The translations under genes and the position numbers were made by a program. The notes under the pieces are model-generated. The model searched no databases. It was not told the DNA's origin and worked only from the letters and a program-made list of their open reading frames with translations. A DNA stretch of 25,518 bases from DASTQL01 sp035761805 (lineage in GTDB: Bacteria; Actinomycetota; Actinomycetes; Jiangellales; Jiangellaceae), in the NCBI GenBank assembly GCA_035761805.1, contig DASTQL010000167.1, positions 1-25,518 of the forward strand. The letters are read 5' to 3'. The first letter of the stretch is position 1, and each line of letters opens with the position of its first letter. Below are positions 1 through 7,651 of the stretch, piece by piece.

Positions 1-1088
1 CCCGTCCCCGCCTCGGGGGGAGGGCAGGCCACCAGGGATCGATGCCCGCCGGCACCGCCGAGCCGGGCCGCCACCCGCCGCGTGGCCTGGAGGAGCACCG
101 GTCCGCAGCGCCGGCTCGTGCCGAGCGTCACGACCGGCGCCGGCTCGCCACCCGCCGTACGGAAGCGCTCGGGGAACCGGCGCACGCCCTCGAGGTCGGC
201 CCCTCGGAAGGCGTAGATGGACTGGTCCGGATCGCCGACGGCGACCAGGTCGCGGCCGCCGCCGGCGAGCAGCACCAGGAGGGCTTCCTGGGACGGGTCG
301 GAGTCCTGGTACTCGTCGACCACCACCACGGCCCGCTCGGCCCGCTCCCGCTCCAGCACTGCGGGATCGCCGGCCAGGAGGTCGACCGCCGCCCGGACCA
401 GCTCCGCGGGGTCGAGCGCCGGCGGGTGCCGGAGTGCGGTCACACCGGCGTACTGCTCGGAGAAGCCGGCTGCCGCGACCCAGTCGGCGCGGTCGTGCCG
501 CCGACCGAGCGACCGGAGCCGCTGCGGGTCGACCCCGCGCTCCGCGGCCCGCTGGAGCAGGTCGCGCAGCTCACGGGCGAAGCCGTCGGTGCGCAGGGCC
601 GGCAGCAGGCGCTCCGGCCACCCGGCCCCGGCGAACTCCTCGAGGTCACCACGCAACAGGTCGCGGACCAGGAGGTCCTGCTCGGCACCCGACAGCAGCC
701 GGGGTACCGGCTCCCCCCGCAGCACGGCCTCCCGACGCAGGAGACCGAAGGCATAGGAGTGCACGGTGCGGGCCACCGGCTCGCGCACGGTCCGGGCGAG
801 ACGCAGCGTGATCCGCTCGCGCAGCTCGGTCGCGGCCCGGCGGCTGAACGTGAGCACGAGGACCGACTCGGGCGGGAGGGCGTCGCGCTCGACCCGGGAG
901 ACGACGTGCTCGACGACCGTGGTGGTCTTGCCGGTGCCCGGGCCGGCCAGCACGAGCAGGGGGCCGCCCCGGTGGTCGACGACCCGCTGCTGGGCCTCGT
1001 CGAGCACCTGCGGTCCGGGGACGACCGCGTCCCGCCGGACCAGGCGGAGGGACGGGTCGTGGCGTCGCTGGAGCACCCGCGCATTCAA
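1..1088 (-). CDS. UvrD/RecB-like ATP-dependent DNA helicase, 3' part outside the window
   Basis: The first 362 or so residues of a superfamily 1A DNA helicase; the C-terminus lies beyond the left edge. Counting from a TTG start at 1088, the Walker A motif AGPGTGKT is at residues 48-55, the Walker B motif DEYQDSDPSQ starts near 258, and GDPDQSIYAFRGAD follows, as expected for UvrD/PcrA/RecB motor domains. Full-length actinobacterial relatives such as Rv3202c are about 1,000 residues and carry a C-terminal RecB-like nuclease domain, which cannot be checked here. Its role is probably recombination or repair. The TTG overlaps the stop codon of the upstream alkyltransferase-like gene, so the two are probably cotranscribed and coupled. 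A GTG at 1076 is the other possible start. The family is clear; the start is not. Confidence 0.88.
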   Translation of the reverse strand, partial: MNARVLQRRHDPSLRLVRRDAVVPGPQVLDEAQQRVVDHRGGPLLVLAGPGTGKTTTVVEHVVSRVERDALPPESVLVLTFSRRAATELRERITLRLARTVREPVARTVHSYAFGLLRREAVLRGEPVPRLLSGAEQDLLVRDLLRGDLEEFAGAGWPERLLPALRTDGFARELRDLLQRAAERGVDPQRLRSLGRRHDRADWVAAAGFSEQYAGVTALRHPPALDPAELVRAAVDLLAGDPAVLERERAERAVVVVDEYQDSDPSQEALLVLLAGGGRDLVAVGDPDQSIYAFRGADLEGVRRFPERFRTAGGEPAPVVTLGTSRRCGPVLLQATRRVAARLGGAGGHRSLVACPPPEAGT

Positions 1089-1441
1089 CCCGGGGGGCCG
1101 GACAGAGTCCCCGCCCCCGTTGCCTCGTCCGGCCACCACGCGGCCCGGGCCAGGTCGACGTGCCGGCCGTCCGCGCGGACCGGGCAGCCCTCCGCCGCCA
1201 GCGCCCGCCGCGCGGCGACCTCGTGCCCCGGGGGCAGCCGCCCCGTGGCAGTGACGACGCGCCACCACGGCACCCCACCACCGTGCAGGGCAATGACCCG
1301 CGCGACCTGGCGCGGGCCACCGCGGCCCAGCCGCGCGCCGACCGCCTCGGCCACAGCGCCGTACGTGACGGCCCGCCCCGGGGGTACGGCCTCGACCAGC
1401 TCGAGCACGGCCTCGACGTACTCGTCGTCCACGACGGCCAT
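1085..1441 (-). CDS. Alkyltransferase-like (ATL) protein of the MGMT family
   Basis: A 118-residue protein matching the DNA-binding C-terminal domain of O6-methylguanine-DNA methyltransferase. The N-terminal half has the VPPGRAVTYGAVAEAVG helix-turn-helix region, followed by RQVARVIALHGGGVPWWRVV. In true MGMTs the active site is PCHRV; here it reads PWWRV, so the methyl-acceptor cysteine is Trp. That is the hallmark of ATL proteins, which bind alkylguanine and hand the lesion to nucleotide excision repair instead of removing the alkyl group. The ATG at 1441 gives a typical ATL length. The gene runs into the helicase gene with overlapping stop and start, forming a small DNA-repair operon. Rv3204 occupies the comparable position in M. 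tuberculosis. No clear ribosome binding site or -10 was seen upstream. Confidence 0.85.
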   Translation of the reverse strand: MAVVDDEYVEAVLELVEAVPPGRAVTYGAVAEAVGARLGRGGPRQVARVIALHGGGVPWWRVVTATGRLPPGHEVAARRALAAEGCPVRADGRHVDLARAAWWPDEATGAGTLSGPPG

Positions 1442-1534
1442 CCTGTCGTGGCGCGTCGACAGGACGGCTCGGGTGGCGGCCCGTGCGCGGGCCCGCCCGG
1501 TGTTCGGGGCCGGGTCGTGGCAGCATCGGCGCCG

Positions 1535-3949
1535 ATGGACAGGGGGCCGGAGGAGACGGTCGCGGCGCGGGCCGACCCGCAGCCGACCGGCCCTCCCGAC
1601 TTCGAGGTCCACGAGGCGCCACTGCCGGCCCGGACCCGCCGCCCGCTGGACGGTCTCCGCCTGTTGCTCTCGTTGCTGTCGATCCTCGCCGTCGCCGCGG
1701 TCGGGGTCGTCGCCGAGCGGACCCTCCAGGGGCTGGGCCGAGACCTCGCGGCGGTCGGCGACCTGATCCCGGCCGGTCCCGTGGAGCTCCTGGCGGTCGC
1801 GACGGCCCTGGTGGGACTGCTCCTGCCGCCGGTGCTGGTCGTGACGCTCATGGTCCGTGGGCGACTGCGGGCCACGGCCGAGGTCCTGCTGGCCGGTGTC
1901 GTCGCAGCCGTCGTCGCCGCGACGGTGTCGTTCTGGCTGCTGGGCGCCGCTCCCGACCAGCTGCAGGAGGCATTCCTGCCGGCCGGCCGCACGGACGCCT
2001 CGTCCCCCGTGCCGCCGTACCCTGCCCTCCTCGTCGCCGTGGTCAGCGTCGTCGGCTGGCAGGACCGGCCGCGGATGCGCCGGGCCGCCATCTTCGCGGT
2101 CGGTGGGGGGCTGACCGTGGGTCTGCTCGAGGGGGTCTCGACGGTCGCTGGCACGCTGGTCGCCCTCGGCATCGGGCGCTCGGTCGGGCTGGCGGTCCGG
2201 CTGGTCAGCGGTCGGCCGTCGGTGACGCCGGACGGCCGTGCCGTGGGCCTGGCACTGCAGCAGGACGGTCGCGCCGTCACGGACGTCCGAGCCGTGGCGG
2301 GCGCGGAGCCGCGGCGCTACGTCGTCGACACGGTCGATGGTGTGCTGGACCTCCGGGTGCTGGACAGGGAGCGGGAGGGCGCCGGCTGGCTCGGTCGGGC
2401 CGTGCGTCGGCTCCGGCTGCGGGAGGAGGCGCTGCCGCGCGAGGCCGTGACCATGCGAGCCAGCCTGGACCGGGCCGTCCTGCTGTCGTTGGCCCTGGAC
2501 CGGGCCGGCGTCCGGACGCCGCGGCTGCTCCGCGCGGCCCGGCTGGGACCGGACGCCGTCGTGCTCGTCTACGAGCACGTCGAGGGCCGCACGTTGAGGG
2601 ACGTCGACGGCGAGGTCACCGACGCCGCGCTGGTCGATCTTTGGACCCAGCTCGGCCGGCTTCGTGGCGCGCAGGTCGCGCACCGGCGGATCTCCGGACG
2701 GGCCCTGCTGGTGGACAGCGCAGACCGGGTGTGGCTGCTCGAGCCGGCCGGTGGCGAGGTGGCCGCCTCCGACCTGGCGCTCCGGCTCGACCTGGCGCAG
2801 GCGCTGGTCGAGGTCGGCCTCGCCACCGATCCCGACCGGGCGGTGACCTCGGCGATCGGGTCGCTGGGTGCGCCGGCGGTCGGCCGGGCGGTGCCGCTGC
2901 TCCAGCCGGTCGCGCTGTCCCGTGGCACGCGGCGTGCCCTGCGGGAGGACCGCGACCTCCTCCCCCGGCTGCGGGACGGCCTGGTCGAGCGCACCGGCAC
3001 CGTCCCCGAGGAGCCCGTCCGGCTCGAGCGGCTCAACCCGCTGTCGCTGGTCACCGGGCTGGGGGCGGTGGCCGCGCTCTACCTCGTGGGGACCCAGCTG
3101 GTCGAGGCCCCGCTCGACGAGCTCACCCGCGAGACCGACTGGCGCTGGCTCGTGCCGGCGATCGCCGCCATGGCCGTCACGTACGTGGGGGCGGCGCTGG
3201 CCCTGCTCGGCTTCGTGCCCGAACGGGTGCCGTTCGGGCGAACCGTCGCAGCACAGGTCGCCCTCGGCTTCGTCCGGCTGATCGCGCCCTCGACCGTCGG
3301 CGTCGCCACCATCAACATCCGCCTGCTCACCAGGGCAGGCGTGCCGGGGGCGCTCGCCGCGGCCAGTGTCGCCGCCACGCAGGTGGGCGCGGTGGCGGTG
3401 ACGCTGCCGCTCATCGCCGTGCTGGCGGTCCTCACGGGCTCCTCTGCCTCGGCCGGCCTGGAGCTGCCGACGACGGCGCTGCTCGTCGCGGGAGGCGGAG
3501 TGGCCGTCGCCGCCCTGCTGGTCCTCGTCCCTCCCGTGCGTGCCCGGGCCGCCCGGCTCTGGCGGGAGTTCGCCGCCCGCGCGTTGCCCCGGTTGCTCGA
3601 CGTGCTGAGCAACCCTCGCAAGCTCGCCCAGGCCGTCGGCGGCATCCTCCTGCAGACCGCGGCCTTCGTGCTGTGCTTCGAGGCCTGCCTGCTGGCGCTG
3701 GGCACCCAGGCCCCGGTCGCGGCCCTCGCCGTCGTCTACCTCGCAGGCAACACCGTGGGTACCGCCGTGCCCACCCCCGGCGGGCTGGGGGCGGTCGAGG
3801 CCGCGCTCACAGCGGGCCTGACGGCCATCGGCATCCCGGCCGCCGTGGCCGTCCCGGGGGTGCTGCTCTTCCGGCTGGTGTCGTTCTGGATCCCGATCGT
3901 GCCCGGCTGGCTCGCGTGGACCCGCATGCAGAAGGCCGGGACGCTCTGA
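1535..3949 (+). CDS. Large membrane protein: N-terminal TM bundle, degenerate kinase-like region, UPF0104/flippase-like C-terminal domain
   Basis: 804 residues from the ATG at 1535. The N-terminus has hydrophobic helices near residues 41-60, 84-106 and 116-137 and more up to about 230. A soluble middle of roughly residues 240-490 is laid out like an aminoglycoside-phosphotransferase/WaaP-type kinase: a YEHVEGRTL-like hinge, then AHRRISGRALLVD at about 382-394 and VWLLEPAGGE at about 400-409. Residues 501-804 form a multi-pass domain with the GNTVGTAVPTPGGLGAVEAA signature typical of the lysylphosphatidylglycerol synthase TM/UPF0104 flippase-like family. Such proteins are thought to move lipids or lipid-linked glycans across the membrane; the substrate here is unknown. 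The catalytic Asp of HRD and the Asp of DFG are both replaced, so the kinase-like part is probably inactive. It stands alone, divergent from the ATL gene, and ends 3 bp from moeZ, which faces it. Confidence 0.82.
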   Translation: MDRGPEETVAARADPQPTGPPDFEVHEAPLPARTRRPLDGLRLLLSLLSILAVAAVGVVAERTLQGLGRDLAAVGDLIPAGPVELLAVATALVGLLLPPVLVVTLMVRGRLRATAEVLLAGVVAAVVAATVSFWLLGAAPDQLQEAFLPAGRTDASSPVPPYPALLVAVVSVVGWQDRPRMRRAAIFAVGGGLTVGLLEGVSTVAGTLVALGIGRSVGLAVRLVSGRPSVTPDGRAVGLALQQDGRAVTDVRAVAGAEPRRYVVDTVDGVLDLRVLDREREGAGWLGRAVRRLRLREEALPREAVTMRASLDRAVLLSLALDRAGVRTPRLLRAARLGPDAVVLVYEHVEGRTLRDVDGEVTDAALVDLWTQLGRLRGAQVAHRRISGRALLVDSADRVWLLEPAGGEVAASDLALRLDLAQALVEVGLATDPDRAVTSAIGSLGAPAVGRAVPLLQPVALSRGTRRALREDRDLLPRLRDGLVERTGTVPEEPVRLERLNPLSLVTGLGAVAALYLVGTQLVEAPLDELTRETDWRWLVPAIAAMAVTYVGAALALLGFVPERVPFGRTVAAQVALGFVRLIAPSTVGVATINIRLLTRAGVPGALAAASVAATQVGAVAVTLPLIAVLAVLTGSSASAGLELPTTALLVAGGGVAVAALLVLVPPVRARAARLWREFAARALPRLLDVLSNPRKLAQAVGGILLQTAAFVLCFEACLLALGTQAPVAALAVVYLAGNTVGTAVPTPGGLGAVEAALTAGLTAIGIPAAVAVPGVLLFRLVSFWIPIVPGWLAWTRMQKAGTL

Positions 3950-3952
3950 CCC

Positions 3953-5125
3953 TCAGTAGGAGGGCTGCGATGGGTCGATCTGGTTGACCCACGCCGCCAC
4001 ACCGCCGCCCACGTGCACGGCGTCGGCCAGCCCGGCCCCCTTGACAACGGCCAGCACCTCGGCCGAGCGCTGTCCCGACTTGCAGTGCAGGACGACCTGC
4101 CGCTCCTGCGGCAGTCGTGCGAGCGCCTCGCCGGTGAGGAACTCGCCCTTGGGGATGAGCACCGCGCCCGGGATCCGGTTGATCTCGTACTCGTTCGGCT
4201 CGCGGACGTCGATGAGCTCGAACTCGCGCTCGCCGCGCTCACGCTCGGCCAGCCACTCCTCGAGCGTGCGCACCGAGATCGTCGAGTCGGCGGCGGCCTC
4301 GGCGGCCTCGGCTGAGATCGCCCCGCAGAAGGCCTCGTAGTCGATGAGCTCCTTGATCGGCACGGCCGTCGGGTCCTTGCGCACCCTGACGGTGCGATAG
4401 GACATCTCGAGCGCGTCGAAGACCATGAGTCGGCCGATCAGGGGCTCGCCGATCCCGGTGACGAGCTTGATCGCCTCCGTCGCCATGATCGACCCGATCG
4501 AGGCGCACAGCACCCCCAGGACGCCACCCTCGGCGCAGGACGGCACCATCCCCGGCGGGGGTGGCTCGGGGTACAGGTCCCGGTAGTTGGGCCCGTGCTC
4601 GTCCCAGAACACCGAGGCCTGACCGTCGAAGCGGAAGATCGACCCCCACACGTACGGCTTGCCGAGGATGACCGCGGCGTCGTTGACCATGTACCGCGTC
4701 GCGAAGTTGTCCGTGCCGTCGACGATGAGGTCGTACCGGCCGAAGATCTCCAGCACGTTGTCGTTGTCCAGCCGCGTGTCGTGCACGACCACGTCGACGT
4801 ACGGGTTGATCTCCCGTACGGAGTCACGCGCCGACTCGGCCTTCGGGCGCCCGATGTCGCCCTGCCCGTGGATGATCTGGCGCTGGAGGTTGGACTCGTC
4901 GACGACGTCGAACTCGACGATGCCCAGCGTGCCGACGCCCGCGGCCGCGAGGTACATGAGCGCGGGCGATCCGAGGCCCCCGGCGCCGACGACCAGGACC
5001 TTGGCGTTCTTGAGCCGGCGCTGCCCGACCATGCCCACGTCCGGGATGATCAGGTGGCGGCTGTAGCGGCGGACCTCGTCGATGGTCAGCTCGGGGGCGG
5101 GCTCGACCAGCGGGGGCAGGGACAC
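3953..5125 (-). CDS. moeZ: MoeZ: E1-like adenylyltransferase fused to a rhodanese sulfurtransferase
   Basis: 390 residues from the GTG at 5125. The N-terminal ThiF/MoeB domain carries GAGGLGSPAL (ATP binding), ESNLQRQ and the TDNFATRY segment. The C-terminal rhodanese domain has the persulfide active site CKSGQRS and ends in HVGGGVAAWVNQIDPS. MoeZ adenylates the C-terminal Gly-Gly of ubiquitin-like sulfur carriers (MoaD, CysO, ThiS-like) and sulfurates them for molybdopterin, cysteine or thiamine synthesis in the cytoplasm. The GTG at 5125 is chosen because GAGGAG lies 6 nt upstream and homologues begin with SLPPLVEPA. An in-frame ATG at 5200 would add 25 residues and overlap the stop of the upstream hydrolase gene as ATGA. 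Comparable to Rv3206c. It is probably cotranscribed with the hydrolase. Confidence 0.93.
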   Translation of the reverse strand: MSLPPLVEPAPELTIDEVRRYSRHLIIPDVGMVGQRRLKNAKVLVVGAGGLGSPALMYLAAAGVGTLGIVEFDVVDESNLQRQIIHGQGDIGRPKAESARDSVREINPYVDVVVHDTRLDNDNVLEIFGRYDLIVDGTDNFATRYMVNDAAVILGKPYVWGSIFRFDGQASVFWDEHGPNYRDLYPEPPPPGMVPSCAEGGVLGVLCASIGSIMATEAIKLVTGIGEPLIGRLMVFDALEMSYRTVRVRKDPTAVPIKELIDYEAFCGAISAEAAEAAADSTISVRTLEEWLAERERGEREFELIDVREPNEYEINRIPGAVLIPKGEFLTGEALARLPQERQVVLHCKSGQRSAEVLAVVKGAGLADAVHVGGGVAAWVNQIDPSQPSY

Positions 5126-5196
5126 GGACGGCTCCTCGTACGGACGTGTGGTGGCCGGCTCGCCGGCCACTGGCGGCAACGGCGCCGGGGACGCGG

Positions 5197-6138
5197 TCAT
5201 TCCCTCACGCCGCCACGGTGGGGTTCGACCACGCGGTGCGCGGCGGCCTCCGTCGCCTCGACATGCTCGGCCACCATGCCGGCCACCAGAGCCGGACGCT
5301 CCATCATCGCCACGTGGCCGGTCGTCGGCAGCGTGACCACCCGGGCCGACGGCACCCTGCGCCGCCAGCCCGCCGCCGTACGGTGGGCCACCAGCTTGTC
5401 GCGACCTCCCACGAGGACCAGCGTCGGCACCTCGAGATGTCTCGCCTCCAGCCAGGCCGACCGTCTGGGCAGCGGGGTGAAGTGGGCGACCATCGAGCGC
5501 AGGGACTGCAGGAACACCGCGTCGGCGTGCGGCTGCTCCAGCCGGCGACGTCGCTCGGTCGCCGCCAGCTCCAGCTGCTCGTCGGTGAGCGCGTCGGGGT
5601 CGCCGTAGATGGCCTCCACGCTGCGCCGGACCTGGCGCTCGACCGGAGCCGCGTTGCCGGTGGCCAGCAGCCGCTCGCCCAGCCTCGGCAGCGCCAGCAG
5701 GGTGAGCCAGCGCGCGGCGACGGGGACCACGATGTGCGGCATGGCCGGTGAGACCAGGGTGAGCGAGCGGACGAGGCGTGGCAGGCGAGACGCCACGAGC
5801 ACGCAGGCGAGCCCGCCCATGGAGTTGCCCACCAGGTGCACCGGCCGGTCGAAGCTGCGTAGGTAGGCCGCAACGGCCACGGCGTGCGCGGTCACCGTGT
5901 GGCTGCCCTCGAGCGGCGGCGACTCACCGAAACCCGGCAGGTCGGGCGCCCACTGGTCGAGGGTCCCGCGCAGCTCGGCCATCAACGAGGTCCAGTTGGT
6001 CGCGGAGCCGCCGAGACCGTGGACCAGCACCGCCGGCGGCAGCCCAGGAGTCAGTGGCTCGGCGTGGCGCACGTGCAGGACCCGGTCACCCGGCAGCTTC
6101 ACGTCCTCACCGGGCCACCGGTCGAACGGCGACGGCAC
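5197..6138 (-). CDS. Alpha/beta-fold hydrolase
   Basis: 313 residues starting at the GTG at 6138. The fold is shown by VLVHGLGGSATNW (oxyanion region, about 38-49), the nucleophile elbow GNSMGG with Ser106, an acid in GGRDKLVAH (Asp247) and the catalytic His275 in TTGHVAMMERP. This is a complete catalytic triad, so it should be an active serine hydrolase (esterase, lactonase or C-C hydrolase); the substrate cannot be read from sequence. It lies directly upstream of moeZ on the same strand, with its stop inside the optional N-terminal extension of moeZ, so the two form an operon. The start has no Shine-Dalgarno sequence but a TACGAT hexamer 6 nt upstream, consistent with a leaderless transcript. 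No signal peptide is seen. Confidence 0.85.
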   Translation of the reverse strand: MPSPFDRWPGEDVKLPGDRVLHVRHAEPLTPGLPPAVLVHGLGGSATNWTSLMAELRGTLDQWAPDLPGFGESPPLEGSHTVTAHAVAVAAYLRSFDRPVHLVGNSMGGLACVLVASRLPRLVRSLTLVSPAMPHIVVPVAARWLTLLALPRLGERLLATGNAAPVERQVRRSVEAIYGDPDALTDEQLELAATERRRRLEQPHADAVFLQSLRSMVAHFTPLPRRSAWLEARHLEVPTLVLVGGRDKLVAHRTAAGWRRRVPSARVVTLPTTGHVAMMERPALVAGMVAEHVEATEAAAHRVVEPHRGGVRE

Positions 6139-6144
6139 ACGACG

Positions 6145-6150
6145 ATCGTA
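6145..6150 (-). promoter_or_regulatory. Predicted -10 (TACGAT) for a leaderless hydrolase-moeZ mRNA
   Basis: TACGAT on the minus strand lies 6 nt before the GTG at 6138, so transcription would begin at or next to the start codon. No clear -35 was found. It shares a short divergent region with the small acidic-protein gene at 6205. Confidence 0.5.
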
Positions 6151-6167
6151 GGGGCGGCCCCGGTGGG

Positions 6168-6173
6168 TAGTCT
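6168..6173 (+). promoter_or_regulatory. Predicted -10 (TAGTCT) for the small acidic-protein gene
   Basis: TAGTCT fits the TAnnnT pattern and would place the transcript start near 6181, leaving a leader of about 24 nt that carries the GAGAGG ribosome binding site. No convincing -35 is present. Confidence 0.35.
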
Positions 6174-6204
6174 CGGGCAGTCCGTGCGAGACGAGAGGCA
6201 GCCC

Positions 6205-6408
6205 GTGAACGGTGACGAGGAGTACGAGGCCGACCTGGCGGAGATCACCGTGCCGAGCGAGGCCGACCCCGCGGACGCCGCGGAGCAGGGGAGGGAGGTC
6301 GCCCCGCACGAGGCCGAGCCGCCCCCCGAGGCCCGTTACGACGTCGACCCGGCCGACGCCGTCGAGCAGAGCCGGGTGGTCGAGCTCGACGAGGACGACT
6401 ACCGCTGA
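6205..6408 (+). CDS. Small acidic protein with an internally repeated DPADA-EQ motif
   Basis: A 67-residue, very acidic, apparently disordered protein starting at the GTG at 6205, with GAGAGG about 7 nt upstream. It has two copies of one motif: ADPADAAEQGREV at residues 20-32 and VDPADAVEQSRVV at 47-59, followed by an acidic tail LDEDDYR. There is no membrane segment, signal peptide, cysteine or enzyme motif. I recall short actinobacterial hypothetical proteins with a similar EADPAD-EQ element, but I know no function. It lies between the divergent hydrolase promoter and the TetR gene. The intact frame, proper ribosome binding site and motif repetition support a real gene; the function is unknown. 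Confidence 0.72.
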   Translation: MNGDEEYEADLAEITVPSEADPADAAEQGREVAPHEAEPPPEARYDVDPADAVEQSRVVELDEDDYR

Positions 6409-6434
6409 GTAGCGGGCCCCGCGGGGTCGGCGGG

Positions 6435-6440
6435 TACCAT
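6435..6440 (+). promoter_or_regulatory. Predicted -10 (TACCAT) for the TetR-family gene
   Basis: TACCAT lies 28 nt before the GTG at 6469, giving a predicted start near 6447 and a short leader containing the GAGGGAG ribosome binding site. The same hexamer precedes three other genes in the window. The -35 is not recognisable. Confidence 0.5.
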
Positions 6441-6468
6441 CCCGCAACGCCGTCACGAGGGAGCGCCA

Positions 6469-7134
6469 GTGAGCCTGCCCGACCTGCCCACCGCGCCAAA
6501 CCGAAGCGCCCGGATGCCGCGGGTGGCGCGGCGCGCCCAGCTGCTGGAGGCCGCACGCGAGGTCTTCGTGGCCAACGGCTACCACGCAGCGGCGATGGAC
6601 GAGATCGCCGAGCGCGCCGGGGTCAGCAAGCCCGTGCTCTACCAGCACTTTCCCGGCAAGCTCGACCTCTACCTGGCCCTGCTGGACCAGAGCGCGGAGG
6701 GCATGCTCGCCCGCATCCACGAGGCCCTGGGCTCGACCGACGACAACAAGCTCCGGGTGGCCGCGACAGTCTCCGCCTACTTCAGCTACGTCGACGACGC
6801 CGACGAGTCGTTCCGCCTGCTCTTCGAGTCCGACCTGACCAACGAGGCGGCGGTCCGGGAGCGCCTGGACCGGCTCAACCGCGGTTGCGCCCAGGAGATC
6901 AGCCAGGTGATCGCCGAGGACACCGGGCTGCCCGAGGAGGAGTCCATGCTCCTCGCCGCAGGCCTGGTGGGACTCGCCCAGGTGTCGGCGCGCTACTGGC
7001 TGTCAGCCCGCGGGTCGATCCCCCGGGAGGCTGCCGCCGAGCTGGTGGCCTCACTCGGGTGGCGGGGGATCCGCGGCTTCCCCCGCAAGACGGAGGACGG
7101 CCGCACGGTGGCGGGGGCGGACGAGACCCGCTGA
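6469..7134 (+). CDS. TetR-family transcriptional regulator, FasR-like
   Basis: 221 residues from the GTG at 6469, with GAGGGAG upstream. The N-terminal TetR DNA-binding domain spans about residues 20-70; the helix-turn-helix is MDEIAERAGVSKPVLYQHF (about 43-61). The remainder is an all-helical ligand domain. The segment from QLLEAAREVF to YQHF and the downstream DUF3107 gene match what I recall of M. tuberculosis Rv3208 (FasR), which activates the fas-acpS operon and is released from DNA by long-chain acyl-CoAs. A similar fatty-acid-synthesis role is inferred, not shown; there is no fas gene in the window. An internal ATG at 6514 would remove 15 residues but lacks the good ribosome binding site. 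TetR assignment is near certain, FasR orthology moderate. Confidence 0.93.
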   Translation: MSLPDLPTAPNRSARMPRVARRAQLLEAAREVFVANGYHAAAMDEIAERAGVSKPVLYQHFPGKLDLYLALLDQSAEGMLARIHEALGSTDDNKLRVAATVSAYFSYVDDADESFRLLFESDLTNEAAVRERLDRLNRGCAQEISQVIAEDTGLPEEESMLLAAGLVGLAQVSARYWLSARGSIPREAAAELVASLGWRGIRGFPRKTEDGRTVAGADETR

Positions 7135-7199
7135 ACGGGGCCGCGGACGGCTCGGCTCCCCCGTACGACGCGTTCCATCCGCCCGGAGCAGGCGCCGGC

Positions 7200-7223
7200 G
7201 GGCCCACCCGCGCGGGTGCGCCC
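7200..7223 (+). terminator. GC-rich hairpin after the TetR gene, possible terminator
   Basis: The 14-bp perfect palindrome CACCCGCGCGGGTG at 7205-7218 is extended by GGGC/GCCC arms with one mismatch. It lies 65 nt after the TetR stop and just before the DUF3107 promoter. There is no U-tract, so it could instead be a protein-binding palindrome. Confidence 0.35.
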
Positions 7224-7233
7224 CCACAACGCC

Positions 7234-7239
7234 TAGCCT
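7234..7239 (+). promoter_or_regulatory. Predicted -10 (TAGCCT) for the DUF3107 gene
   Basis: TAGCCT fits TAnnnT and sits directly after the 7200-7223 hairpin. The implied leader to the GTG at 7311 is about 65 nt. The -35 is not evident, so support is weak. Confidence 0.3.
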
Positions 7240-7310
7240 GGGCTGGGTGGCCCGCCGCCCGTCATGGCGCCGGTCCGGTGCGCAGTCGACGACACGACGA
7301 GAGGTGACTC

Positions 7311-7538
7311 GTGGAGGTCAAGATCGGCGTCCAGCACGCCGCGCGCGAGCTGGTGCTCGAGAGCACCCAGACGCCGGCCGAGGTCGTGAAGGCCATCACC
7401 GATGCCCTGGAGGCCGAGCACGGCGTGCTCTCGCTCGCCGACGACCGCGGCCGCCGCGTCATCGTCCCGGCCGACCGGCTCGCCTACGTCGAGATCGGGG
7501 AAGTGGCGGAGCGGAGGGTCGGCTTCGGCACCATGTAG
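7311..7538 (+). CDS. DUF3107 family protein (Rv3208A/TB9.4-like)
   Basis: A 75-residue cytoplasmic protein beginning MEVKIGVQHAARELVLES from the GTG at 7311, preceded by GAGAGGTGA. It ends AERRVGFGTM, the conserved end of this family as I recall it. DUF3107 proteins are small alpha/beta proteins found throughout Actinobacteria, usually immediately after a FasR-like TetR gene, as here and at Rv3208-Rv3208A. The molecular function is unknown; the conserved pairing suggests a link to that regulator. There is no membrane segment or metal motif. The family call is strong, the function open. Confidence 0.88.
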   Translation: MEVKIGVQHAARELVLESTQTPAEVVKAITDALEAEHGVLSLADDRGRRVIVPADRLAYVEIGEVAERRVGFGTM

Positions 7539-7651
7539 CCGTCCAGTAGCCCTCCAACCGGCGTGTCGATGGTTGCCGCCATGGCCCGGAGACCGCGACA
7601 GTGTGCGAGGACGGCATCGCGATGGGCGACGCCGCGTCGTGAGGAGTGTCC

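Noticed and set aside
42..1766. Long open frame on the plus strand opposite the helicase and ATL genes
   Set aside because: A shadow frame produced by high GC; it is rich in Arg/Gly/Pro/His without any domain, while the minus strand holds complete helicase motifs.
5198..5200. ATG at 5200 as the start of moeZ
   Set aside because: In frame and overlapping the upstream stop, but the GTG at 5125 has a strong GAGGAG site at ideal spacing and matches the family N-terminus. Kept only as an alternative.
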